A DNA stretch of 64,000 nt, taken from Listeria welshimeri serovar 6b str. SLCC5334 (lineage in GTDB: Bacteria; Bacillota; Bacilli; Lactobacillales; Listeriaceae). The position numbers were made by a program, and so were the translations under genes. The notes under the pieces are model-generated. The model was not told the origin of the DNA. It was given only the letters and a program-made list of their open reading frames with translations, and searched no databases. Below, piece by piece: positions 55,029 through 63,291 of this stretch (position 1 is the stretch's first letter; every line of letters begins with the position of its first letter). Location: contig NC_008555.1 of the NCBI RefSeq assembly GCF_000060285.1, forward strand, positions 1,054,001 to 1,118,000. Direction: 5' to 3'.

Positions 55029-56675
55029 ATGTCAGAATGGACACTTGTTGGTTGGCTTTTGAAATTTGTTAAACCACTAAGATGGAAGATGATATTGGCG
55101 ATTTTACTTGGCATTATAAGTAATTTATCCGTTATTTTAATTTCTTTAGTAGGTGTCTACGGGATTATCGCGGTGATTTCAAACGAAACATTAAATCCGT
55201 ATAAATGGCTACTAGTAATGGTTGGTTGTGGTGTGATTCGAGGGCTTGCACGATATGCGGAACAATACTTAAATCACGATATTGCTTTTCGTTTACTTGC
55301 GATTATTCGTGCTCGTATTTTTGCGACTTTGCGAAAACTAGGGCCAGCTCGTTTATCTGGGAAAAAAAGTGGCGATTTAATCACAGCGATTACAACCGAT
55401 GTGGAGGCGTTAGAAGTGTTCTTCGCGCATACGATTTCTCCTGTTTTTATTGCTCTTGGAACGACCATTGTTACAGTAGGTTTTTTAGGAACTTATCATA
55501 TTTGGTTGGCGCTAATCCTTTTGTTAGGTCAAGTTTTTGTCGGTGTTATTTTGCCAATGGTGAGTTACAAACGAAATAAAAAAATTGGAACAGCTTATCA
55601 AAAAGAATTGGTTAGTTTAAACCAAATGGTAATGGAAAATATTGCTAGTTTGCAAGATATATTCCAATTTAACTTAGGCAAAGAGCGTTTAACTAAATTA
55701 ACAAATCAAGGCGAAAAACTTAATCAGCAGTATCAAAAAAGAATACATCAAGGAAGTGATTTGCAGATATTGAGTGAATGGGTGTTAATTGGCACAGCAA
55801 CCATTATTTTAGTATTAGGTAGTTTTTGGCACTTGTCGGTTGAGACTGTGTTCATTGGGACCGTTCTTAGTTTGAGTTCTTTCGGATCTGTGCTTGCGCT
55901 AAATGCTTTAGGAACGGCACTTTTAACTACTTTTGCGAGTGGCAAACGATTATATGCACTCACAGAAGAAATACCAGTTGTATCGTTTGATGGTTCGCTC
56001 GAATTAACAGATTTTGAAAGTGCAAAAATGGATAAAGTGCGTTTTAGTCATGAAGGTAAACAGCCAATTTTGAACGGACTTTCTTTTACTTTATCTAAAG
56101 GAAAATGGTTAGGCATTGGCGGGGAAAGTGGCAGCGGGAAAAGCACATTAGTGAAGTTACTAATGCGTTACTGGGATCCAGATGGTCAAGTGAAATTAAA
56201 TGAAAGAGCTCTTCCTGAAATGACAGAAGCCTCACTGCACCGGCTTGAAGGAGTCATGGAGCAAACGACATTTTTATTTGAAGACACGATAAGTAATAAT
56301 ATTCGTTTAGGGAAAAAAGATGCGAGTTTGGAAGAAGTAAAAGAGGCTTCTCGAAAAGCGGCGATTGACAAGTGGATTGAAACTTTGCCAGAAGGATATG
56401 TTACTGTCATTGGTGGACAATCACGGGATCTATCAGACGGAGAACGCCAGCGGATTGGTTTGGCAAGATTATTTCTCCATGATGCACCGTTATTATTACT
56501 AGATGAACCAACAAGCAATTTGGATTACATTAATGAACAAGCAATTCTCAACACGTTACGTTCAGAATTTCAAGGAAAAACAGTACTTGTGATTTCCCAT
56601 CGTGCAACGACTTTAGACTTGGCAGAGGAACAGTTATTTTTGGAAAATGGTGTTTTGAGACGAGTAGCGGAATAA
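55029..56675 (+). CDS. ABC transporter, fused membrane/ATPase subunit B (iron-regulated)
   Basis: The 548-residue half-transporter is partner to subunit A. It has six helices in the first 300 residues, Walker A GGESGSGKSTL, a signature that departs from consensus (LSDGERQRI), Walker B LLLLDEPTS and switch His SHRA. One degenerate and one canonical signature in a pair suggests an asymmetric heterodimer. A GGAGG site lies in the end of subunit A. A terminator follows, so the operon is peptide-A-B. Confidence 0.87.
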   Translation: MSEWTLVGWLLKFVKPLRWKMILAILLGIISNLSVILISLVGVYGIIAVISNETLNPYKWLLVMVGCGVIRGLARYAEQYLNHDIAFRLLAIIRARIFATLRKLGPARLSGKKSGDLITAITTDVEALEVFFAHTISPVFIALGTTIVTVGFLGTYHIWLALILLLGQVFVGVILPMVSYKRNKKIGTAYQKELVSLNQMVMENIASLQDIFQFNLGKERLTKLTNQGEKLNQQYQKRIHQGSDLQILSEWVLIGTATIILVLGSFWHLSVETVFIGTVLSLSSFGSVLALNALGTALLTTFASGKRLYALTEEIPVVSFDGSLELTDFESAKMDKVRFSHEGKQPILNGLSFTLSKGKWLGIGGESGSGKSTLVKLLMRYWDPDGQVKLNERALPEMTEASLHRLEGVMEQTTFLFEDTISNNIRLGKKDASLEEVKEASRKAAIDKWIETLPEGYVTVIGGQSRDLSDGERQRIGLARLFLHDAPLLLLDEPTSNLDYINEQAILNTLRSEFQGKTVLVISHRATTLDLAEEQLFLENGVLRRVAE

Positions 56676-56726
56676 TAAAAACAGCTTGTGATAGAGATGC
56701 CTATTACAAGCTTGTTTTTATTATAA
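56672..56726 (+). terminator. Terminator of the Fur-controlled operon
   Basis: TAATAAAAACAGCTTGTGATAG pairs with CTATTACAAGCTTGTTTTTA with one bulge and one wobble; the 3' arm ends in T5. Confidence 0.85.
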
Positions 56727-56862
56727 ATAAATTTCTTCTCTTCAACTGAATATGATAAGCTTATAGTAAAGTTTCTGGTTTAGAGTATGAGTAAGGACAA
56801 CATTTATGAATTTTACACTATAATATATTTGCAAATGAAACTAATACATAGGAGGGGTACAA

Positions 56863-59082
56863 ATGAAAAAATATACAATAACTGATAAAGATACCTTTTT
56901 ACTAATTGATAATGAAGATGGTGCGACATTAGGTTTGGCGAAAAATAGTGGTGTTGAAATATTGGAAGTAGACGGATATGCTTTTAAAGACCTAAATAAA
57001 AATGGAAAACTTGATCCTTATGAAGACTGGCGTTTACCTATGGAAGAACGGATTCGAAATTTAGTGTCTCTTTTACAGATAGAAGAAATTGCGGGGCTTA
57101 TGCTTTACAGTGGACATCAAAGTGTAGATACAACAGGACGATTTGCACAAATGTTTGCAGGAACTTATGATGGTTTAACATTACAAGAAAATGAACATGC
57201 AAAAATTTCTGATATTAGTGATCAACAGAAGAAATTTTTGAAAGAAGATAGATTAAGACATGTATTGTTAACAGCAGTGGAAAATACGGAAGCCGCAGTT
57301 ACTTGGAACAATCATATGCAAGCTTTTGTGGAAAGTCTAGACTGCGGGATACCAATTAATATGAGCAGTGATCCGCGACATACAAGCGATGCCAGTACTG
57401 AATTTAATGCAGGAGCGGGTGGTGATATTTCAAAGTGGCCAGAATCACTTGGTTTGGCAGCAACATTTAATCCAAAATTAGTCAAACAATTTGGTGAGAT
57501 TGCTGCGAAGGAATATCGAGCACTTGGGATTACCACCGCTTTATCTCCGCAAGTAGATATTGCAACAGAACCCAGATGGATGAGATTTAAAGGAACATTT
57601 GGCGAAGATAGTGTTTTAAGTGCGGACATGGCAAAAGCTTATTGTGAAGGATTCCAAAACAGTGAAGCAGGCTGGGGAAGCGAAAGTGTAAATGCGATGG
57701 TAAAACACTGGCCGGGTGGGGGTAGTGGAGAGGCAGGGCGGGATGCTCATTATGCTTATGGAAAATACGCAGTGTATCCAGGAAATAATTTTGAAGAACA
57801 TTTAAAACCATTTGTGGATGGGGCATTTAAACTTGATAAAACTAATGCAGCTAGTGCGGTTATGCCTTACTATACCATTTCTTATAATCAGACGCCTAGC
57901 AATGTTGGAAATGGTTTTAATCGTTATCTTATTCAAGATTTACTGCGTAATAAATATAAGTATGATGGCGTGGTTTGTACGGACTGGAATATTACCCACG
58001 ATAACTACAGTATGAGTCAATTTATTTCAGGTAAAAGTTGGGGAGTAGAAAAGTTATCCGTGGAAGAACGTCATTATTTAGCTATTTTAGCTGGTGTTGA
58101 CCAATTTGGTGGAAATAATGAACTCGCTCCTGTTTTAGCAGCATATGAAATGGGGAAAGAGGCTTTTGGAGAAAAATTTATTCGTGAACGCTTTGAACTG
58201 AGCGCACACCGTTTATTACGCAATATATTTCAAACAGGATTATTTGAAAATCCATATTTAGATTTTAAGACCTCAGAAAAAATATGTGGAAATCCAGAAT
58301 TTATGGCAGCTGGTTTTGAAGCACAAAAGAAATCAATAGTTTTACTGAAAAATAAGCAACAAGTTTTACCTCTTACGAAGAAACTAAAAGTATACATCCC
58401 AGAGCGCACTCGTCCGGTTACTTTTGATTGGTTTGGGAAAGAAATTGCTGCTAAGAGTGAATTCCCAGTTGATAAGAAGATAGTAAACAAATTTTATGAT
58501 TTAGTTGATAACCCAGATGAAGCAGATTTTGGTTTAGTATTTATCGAATCACCGCAATCTGTTCCTTATACTGAGAAAGATGGCTATCTTCCTATTTCCT
58601 TACAATACCGTCCTTATCATGCAAAACTTGCTCGAGCTAAAAGTATAGCTGGTGGGGATCCACTTGAAAAAACAATCAACCGTTCCTATAAAGATAAAAC
58701 CAATACGACAACGAATGAAGCAGATTTAGATGCTGTTTTATCTACTAAAGAACAAATGGGTGAAAAACCTGTCATCGTATGTCTAGATTGTACAAATCCA
58801 ACAGTTGTTGCGGAATTCGAACCTTACATTGATGGTTTATTGGTACATTTTTCATCTACAACACAAGCACTTTTAACATTAATTTGTGGCGAAACAGAAC
58901 CAAGTGGCTTACTACCATTTCAAATGCCGTTGAATATGGATGTGGTCGAAACGCAAAAAGAAGATGTCGCACATGATATGATTCCATATATAGATGAACT
59001 AGGTAATAGCTACGATTTTGCTTATGGACTTAATTTTTCAGGTGTGATAAAAGACGAACGAGTTATTCATTATAAAATTTAA
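56863..59082 (+). CDS. Glycoside hydrolase family 3 beta-glucosidase
   Basis: The 739-residue protein lacks a signal peptide and is likely cytoplasmic. The N-terminal part has a Ca-binding-like loop DLNKNGKLDPYEDW (about 43-56). The GH3 barrel shows MVKHWPGGG (about 286-294, substrate-binding Lys-His) and YDGVVCTDW with the nucleophile Asp (about 370). The second domain begins KKSIVLLKNKQQVLPL. It would release glucose from beta-glucosides or similar. AGGAGGGG precedes ATG; TATAAT at 56819-56824 is its likely promoter. A GNAT gene follows 20 bases later. Confidence 0.92.
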   Translation: MKKYTITDKDTFLLIDNEDGATLGLAKNSGVEILEVDGYAFKDLNKNGKLDPYEDWRLPMEERIRNLVSLLQIEEIAGLMLYSGHQSVDTTGRFAQMFAGTYDGLTLQENEHAKISDISDQQKKFLKEDRLRHVLLTAVENTEAAVTWNNHMQAFVESLDCGIPINMSSDPRHTSDASTEFNAGAGGDISKWPESLGLAATFNPKLVKQFGEIAAKEYRALGITTALSPQVDIATEPRWMRFKGTFGEDSVLSADMAKAYCEGFQNSEAGWGSESVNAMVKHWPGGGSGEAGRDAHYAYGKYAVYPGNNFEEHLKPFVDGAFKLDKTNAASAVMPYYTISYNQTPSNVGNGFNRYLIQDLLRNKYKYDGVVCTDWNITHDNYSMSQFISGKSWGVEKLSVEERHYLAILAGVDQFGGNNELAPVLAAYEMGKEAFGEKFIRERFELSAHRLLRNIFQTGLFENPYLDFKTSEKICGNPEFMAAGFEAQKKSIVLLKNKQQVLPLTKKLKVYIPERTRPVTFDWFGKEIAAKSEFPVDKKIVNKFYDLVDNPDEADFGLVFIESPQSVPYTEKDGYLPISLQYRPYHAKLARAKSIAGGDPLEKTINRSYKDKTNTTTNEADLDAVLSTKEQMGEKPVIVCLDCTNPTVVAEFEPYIDGLLVHFSSTTQALLTLICGETEPSGLLPFQMPLNMDVVETQKEDVAHDMIPYIDELGNSYDFAYGLNFSGVIKDERVIHYKI

Positions 59083-59102
59083 TTAATGAAGTGGAGGATA
59101 TA

Positions 59103-59579
59103 ATGGAAATAAGAATACAGAAACCTACATCAGCAGATTTTCCATTTATCGAATGGTTATGGGCAGATAAAGCGACAACAGAAGTACTCGGTGGCCCGTT
59201 TACTTTTCCGGAAGAAATGAGAGCAGACTGGTTAAAATCAAAAAATCTTACAGCAAATGCTTATTTTATTATCAAAAAAGGTTCAGAATCTGTTGGAGAA
59301 GTAAGCTTTCGCGATTTTGAAAAAGGAACAGCTTGGCTAAATATTAAAGTGGCTGCTCGATTTCGAGGTCAGCAAATTGCTCAAAAAGCCATGCAATTAT
59401 TTTTGGATTTTTTTCAAAATGAATGCGCAGGAATAGTTATGCTAGACGAAGTAAGACAAGAAAATAAAGCTGGAATTGCTTTTCTTTTAAAATTTGGTTT
59501 TAAAATAATAGAAGAGAGGGAACAGACGGTACTACTTAAATGGATCAAAGCAGCTGGGAAAGAGGAATCGAATGAATAA
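59103..59579 (+). CDS. GNAT-family N-acetyltransferase
   Basis: The 158-residue protein has the RimJ/RimL-like pattern: KVAARFRGQQIAQKAMQLFL (about 80-99, acetyl-CoA loop) and ENKAGIAFLLKFGFKIIEER near the end. ATG 59103 follows GGAGG; GTG 59091 lies within that site. Its last 15 codons are repeated downstream at 60682-60727, showing that the DNA after it has been rearranged. Confidence 0.88.
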   Translation: MEIRIQKPTSADFPFIEWLWADKATTEVLGGPFTFPEEMRADWLKSKNLTANAYFIIKKGSESVGEVSFRDFEKGTAWLNIKVAARFRGQQIAQKAMQLFLDFFQNECAGIVMLDEVRQENKAGIAFLLKFGFKIIEEREQTVLLKWIKAAGKEESNE

Positions 59580-59580
59580 A
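59535..59580 (+). repeat. Direct repeat, left copy (GNAT tail)
   Basis: The 46 bases beginning CTTAAATGG recur at 60682-60727 with 42 matches. The pair brackets the DUF5677-like gene of about 1.1 kb. Confidence 0.85.
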
Positions 59581-60650
59581 ATATATTATAAAGTATCTAA
59601 ATTGGAAAATTTTGAAGTGGCAGCGAGAAAAATTTTTAATTTATTAGTAGAAGCTCAAAATCAATTTGAAAATGAATCAAGAGTTTTAAAAGTAGACATT
59701 GATAATCATTTAAATGAATTAGGTCAGTTTGATGATGATATGCTCAGATTACAACAGGAATTTGGAGAACTTTTTTTGCTCCCATTCTTTACGGAAATTA
59801 ATTTTCCATTACTTATAAAGAAAAATCCCAAAAAACAAATAAATGATATCCCAGAAAAGTTTACACTAAATAATCTCAAGCGTGAAACATCTTTATCTGA
59901 GCTGGAAATAAAAAATTATTATAATACAGAGTTTGTTTTAGAAAAAGATGTATATCTATACCTAAAAAAAGTAAGTAATGTACTAAAAGAATATATAAAA
60001 ATAGATAACTATAAGATTAATATTGATAGAGAAGATTATGATGAATTTGGCTTATTAATCCAGTGGCAATCATATATGAAAGATTTAATAAATGAATTGT
60101 ATAACTCTTTTATTAACGGCAACTTAATATCTAATGTAGCAATGACGAGATCACTTATTGAGTGCTATGTTTATATTAGTATAATAAAAAAAGAGAAAAA
60201 CCCGTTATTACTCCAGGACTGGTTTTTCAGTAACTTGATTAAGGGATCTAAGAGATATAATGAAGGTAATAAAGAACTATTAAATAATACTTTAGCCCAG
60301 TTCTTTGAAGGGTATGATATATTACAGTCTAGATTAAAGAAAGGGAATTCTAATAATTGGTTATCAACTGTGATTCCAAAAAAAATATTACATTTAGAGA
60401 TGCTTGCGAATATTTAAATGAAGATTATATTTATGAAGATTTTCAGGAAGCAAGTTCTTTTGTTCATGGTCAAGATATAAAATCAAAAATAACTCCTTTT
60501 TTTTCATATTCATCCATATACAGTAAACTTTATACAATGATGATTTATATTATTAAATCATTATATTTGTTTGATTTATCATCAGAATTAAAAGAAGAGA
60601 TTGACGATTTAGAGTTTGAATTAATCTTACTTGGAAAAAAATATTTATAA
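59572..60650 (+). pseudogene. DUF5677-like protein, frameshifted in a poly-A tract
   Basis: The first frame gives 281 residues to TAA 60417. After an A8 run at 60378-60385 the coding sense passes to another frame (ITFRDACEYLNEDYIYEDFQ) and runs to TAA 60650. One extra A would join the two into about 359 residues. The joined protein has the DUF5677 marks MTRSLIECYVY (Arg/Glu helix) and EASSFVHGQ. Its role is unknown, though DUF5677 genes are frequent in mobile and defence regions. ATG overlaps the GNAT stop. The break may be slippage (reversible), decay or a sequencing error. Confidence 0.72.
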
Positions 60651-60681
60651 ACTTTTAATAAGAAAAAGATTATTTATGTTT

Positions 60682-60727
60682 CTTAAATGGGTCAAAGTAG
60701 CTGGGAAAGAGGAATTTAATGAATAAA
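60682..60727 (+). repeat. Direct repeat, right copy (GNAT tail)
   Basis: It encodes LKWVKVAGKEEFNE, like the GNAT C-terminus LKWIKAAGKEESNE, and then ATGAATAAA, which is also the start context of the inserted gene. It is probably the original GNAT end, left behind after insertion. Confidence 0.85.
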
Positions 60728-61009
60728 TAGAGATGTTTATGTTGTAATTATTTAACGATAGAAGTTAGAGGGGATTTTGATATTTGTCCTGTTTGTTTTT
60801 GGGAGGATGACGCTTATTTTATTGTTAATGAAGGAGAGATTTCTTCCCTTTATCAAGATGGTTCTTCAGAAGATGATTTGCTGAATGTTCCATCCGGAGC
60901 TAATAATGGCTTGACTTTATCAGAAGGGCGCAAAAACTTCAAAGCATTTGGTGCCTGCGAACTTTCGATGAAAAAATATGTACGAGCACCAAAAGCAAAT
61001 GAAATATAA
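60719..61009 (+). pseudogene. CPCC-family cysteine-rich protein with stop at codon 4
   Basis: Reading from ATG 60719 gives MNK, TAG, then an intact frame of 92 codons (RCLCCNYLTIEVRGDFDICP, CFWEDDAYF) that matches the CPCC family, with CxxC pairs for zinc. In relatives the fourth residue is commonly Tyr, so a TAT/TAC-to-TAG change is likely. No other start with a ribosome site exists near the head. The gene was probably coupled to the GNAT gene before the insertion. Confidence 0.75.
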
Positions 61010-61075
61010 GATGAGAATTAAGGCTAGCATTTAACCATACCAATTATGTTTTTAATCTCATTTTCTTACTTTTAT

Positions 61076-61423
61076 TTAGACGATTTTTGTGCCTTGGTGA
61101 AAAGTAAGTTTCCATGAACCATTTTCGAGAATCCAGATATTACTCCGCATTGTATAGCTGTTTTCACTTGTATTTTTCAATCTATAATAAGATAAGACCT
61201 TTGTTTCATCTAAAATTTTTATGTCATAATCTATGATTTCTAACGTGTTGTCTCCAAGATCTTTAAGCGATTTGTAATAGGAAAAGTCTTTAATCACTCC
61301 GTTTTGCGTGATTTCAATATAAGAATCACTTAAAATGGCGATAATTTCTTTCATTGAATGACGATTTTCAAAAGATAAATGTATTTGATCCAATTTTTGG
61401 AAATTCTCTTTCGTTAATTCCAT
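61076..61423 (-). CDS. NTF2-like / DUF4440-type protein
   Basis: The 115-residue protein has a long N-terminal helix (ENFQKLDQIHLSFENRHS), IIAILSDSYIEITQNG and late strands MRSNIWILENGSWKLTFHQG that fit the NTF2-like cone fold. Such proteins are small enzymes or ligand binders; function cannot be told. ATG 61423 lies eight bases after AAAGGAG; GTG 61432 lies in the site's spacer. Confidence 0.78.
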   Translation of the reverse strand: MELTKENFQKLDQIHLSFENRHSMKEIIAILSDSYIEITQNGVIKDFSYYKSLKDLGDNTLEIIDYDIKILDETKVLSYYRLKNTSENSYTMRSNIWILENGSWKLTFHQGTKIV

Positions 61424-61444
61424 AACTAACACTCCTTTAAAAGA

Positions 61445-61486
61445 GTAAAAAGGTTCACTTCATGATGTAAGTGAACCTTTTTGTGT
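61445..61486. terminator. Terminator after clpP1
   Basis: A perfect 14-bp stem (AAAAAGGTTCACTT-type arms) with an eight-base loop; T-runs on both strands. Confidence 0.92.
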
Positions 61487-62058
61487 TATTTTAAGTTATC
61501 ACGGTTTTGGATGATTTCATTAACAATTCCGTAATCTTTTGCTTCATTTACGGAAAGCCAGAAATTGCGGTCGGTATCTTTGGAAATTTTTTCGTAAGAT
61601 TGACCTGTTGCCTCAGCGATTAAACGATTAATTCGTTCACGCATTCGGATAATTTCTTTAGCTTCGATTTCAATTTCAGTACTTTGCCCTTGTACACCGC
61701 CAGCAGGTTGATGAATCATATAGCGTGTATTCGGTAAGCTAAAGCGATTTTCTTTTTCAGCAGCTAAGTAAATAGTAATACCTGCACTTGCAACCCAACC
61801 AGTACCAACGACTTTGACAGTTGGCTTAATAAATTTAATCATATCATGAATCGTATCGCCTGCTTCCACATGTCCACCTTGACTATTAATAAATATCGTA
61901 ATTGGCTCATCACTAATTGATTCCAGTAATAGTAGTTGTTTAGAAACTTCTTCAGCAAGCTCTTGATTGATTTCTCCATAAATTAATACTGTTCGTGTGT
62001 CTATCATTTTTTGTGTAAGGATATTTGTGATGTTTTCATTGTTTTTATTCTCTATCAT
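61486..62058 (-). CDS. clpP1: ClpP1-type ATP-dependent protease subunit
   Basis: The 190-residue protein is the divergent second ClpP of Listeria. The nucleophile is in GWVASAGITIY (Ser about 98) and the His in MIHQPAGG (about 123). In place of the usual third-residue Asp it has Asn in GIVNEI (about 172). L. monocytogenes ClpP1 is known to be inactive alone and to work as a mixed tetradecamer with ClpP2. ATG follows AAGGAGGAA. A promoter overlapped by a CtsR-like operator lies in front, so heat-shock control is likely. Confidence 0.93.
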   Translation of the reverse strand: MIENKNNENITNILTQKMIDTRTVLIYGEINQELAEEVSKQLLLLESISDEPITIFINSQGGHVEAGDTIHDMIKFIKPTVKVVGTGWVASAGITIYLAAEKENRFSLPNTRYMIHQPAGGVQGQSTEIEIEAKEIIRMRERINRLIAEATGQSYEKISKDTDRNFWLSVNEAKDYGIVNEIIQNRDNLK

Positions 62059-62103
62059 GAAAAATTCCTCCTTAAAAAGTATTCAATTATTTATGTTAAA
62101 GGT

Positions 62104-62133
62104 ATCTTATCACAATGGTCGAATTTGGTCAAA
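62104..62133 (-). promoter_or_regulatory. clpP1 promoter with CtsR-type operator
   Basis: On the minus strand TTGACC and TAAGAT lie 17 bp apart. On the plus strand GGTCGAA-TTT-GGTCAAA (62117-62133) matches the CtsR heptad repeat, with one mismatch in the first heptad and the usual three-base gap; it covers the -35 box. Confidence 0.78.
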
Positions 62134-62145
62134 CATTTTGAATAG

Positions 62146-62176
62146 AAAAAGAAAACGCTGATTAGAGCGTTTTCTT
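62146..62176 (-). terminator. Terminator after the VOC gene
   Basis: GAAAACGCT / AGCGTTTTC stem with five-base loop, T-run on the minus strand. Confidence 0.85.
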
Positions 62177-62184
62177 CATAGATT

Positions 62185-62592
62185 TTATTCAAAAGCTAGT
62201 TGCCAAGTAATCCCGAATTTATCTGTTACCCAAGCTACTTTTCGAAGGGCTTCCACTTTTTCTGGTCCCATCATGACTATGCCTTCTTTAGCAAGTTTTT
62301 CAAAAAGGGAGTCAAATTCGCTTTCTGTGTCTGCAAAATAAAGAGTTGTTGTGGCCCAGCTGAAGTCTGGTGATGCATTGTTGGTCATATCCATAATCAT
62401 AAATGATGCTCCCTTTATTTCAAAAGTAGCATTAAGAATTTTGCCGATGTCGCCACCTTGCTCGGGTTTTGTGAAGTAAGTAAGGCCCACTTTTTTCGCA
62501 TCAGGAAAAGTGTCTAAATAAAAATGAAATGCTTCCTCACCATTACCATTAAAAGTGAAAAATGTGGAGATTCGTTTCGCTTGATTAAACAT
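62185..62592 (-). CDS. PhnB-like VOC-superfamily protein
   Basis: The 135-residue protein has the glyoxalase/PhnB pattern: ISTFFTFNGNGEEAFHFYLD at the start, GGDIGKILNATFEIKGASF, TTLYFADTESEFDSLF and a closing DKFGITWQLAFE. Many PhnB-like proteins are annotated as demethylubiquinone methyltransferase-like, a label that rests on homology only; no such pathway is present. AAAGGAGGT precedes ATG. Confidence 0.85.
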   Translation of the reverse strand: MFNQAKRISTFFTFNGNGEEAFHFYLDTFPDAKKVGLTYFTKPEQGGDIGKILNATFEIKGASFMIMDMTNNASPDFSWATTTLYFADTESEFDSLFEKLAKEGIVMMGPEKVEALRKVAWVTDKFGITWQLAFE

Positions 62593-62683
62593 TTACTTTA
62601 CCTCCTTTTGAATTATTTTAACTATACCCGAAAAATACGTCGAATATGTGTTAAAATGAAGAAAAATAGGCGGAGGATTGATA

Positions 62684-63148
62684 ATGAAGTATCCGATAAT
62701 GCTTGATATTACAGGGAAAAGAGTAGTCATAATTGGTGGTGGAAATGTAGCCCTTCGTAAAATAAAGGGATTGATTGATACGGGTGCTGATATTTTAGTT
62801 GTCGCGCCACATATTTTGCCAGAAATAAAAGCGTTTGATGTGCGAATAAAGGAAGAAGCGTACCGTACAGAACATCTTGAGGGAGCTTTTATGCTATTTA
62901 TTTGTACGAATAATCCAGAAGTGAATCAAATGGTTTTACGCGATAGTAAGCCAGATCAATTAGTGAATGATACGACGGAACAAGCTAATTCTCATTTTTT
63001 TAATATGGCAACAGTGATGAAAAACGATCTATTAGTTGGTATTTCAACAGTTGGAGGGAATCCTGGATATGCGAAAAAAGTTAAGCGAGAAATTGGTCAG
63101 TTAGTAGAAAATATAGCAACAGAAGAAATTAAAAATCGAAACAAATAA
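62684..63148 (+). CDS. Precorrin-2 dehydrogenase (SirC/Met8/CysG-N type)
   Basis: The 154-residue protein has a Rossmann start YPIMLDITGKRVVIIGGGNV, LFICTNNPEVNQ with the catalytic Asp region nearby, and VGISTVGGNPGYAKKVKREI. It oxidises precorrin-2 to sirohydrochlorin using NAD. In Listeria that precursor leads to cobalamin, which the propanediol pathway starting next door needs. ATG 62684 follows CGGAGG; TTG 62678 overlaps the site. It is shorter than B. subtilis YlnF-type proteins near the C-terminus, ending soon after the dimer helix. Confidence 0.88.
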   Translation: MKYPIMLDITGKRVVIIGGGNVALRKIKGLIDTGADILVVAPHILPEIKAFDVRIKEEAYRTEHLEGAFMLFICTNNPEVNQMVLRDSKPDQLVNDTTEQANSHFFNMATVMKNDLLVGISTVGGNPGYAKKVKREIGQLVENIATEEIKNRNK

Positions 63149-63149
63149 C

Positions 63150-63181
63150 CGAAAACCTGCTAATTTTAGTAGGTTTTTTTA
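63150..63181 (+). terminator. Terminator after precorrin-2 dehydrogenase gene
   Basis: AAAACCTGCT / AGTAGGTTTT (one wobble), then TTTTTT. Confidence 0.88.
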
Positions 63182-63291
63182 TTCTATTATATTGCTCTCT
63201 TTTAGGTTGCAAAATTTTACTATAGATTTTGGAATGTAAACGCTCTATCATTGAAGTATACTGAAAAACTATTAAGAGGGTGCTGAGCCAA

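Noticed and set aside
63234-63256. Catabolite-response (cre) site TGTAAACGCTCTATCA before pduS
   Set aside because: The match holds for the first ten bases only; the right half needs a two-base insertion.
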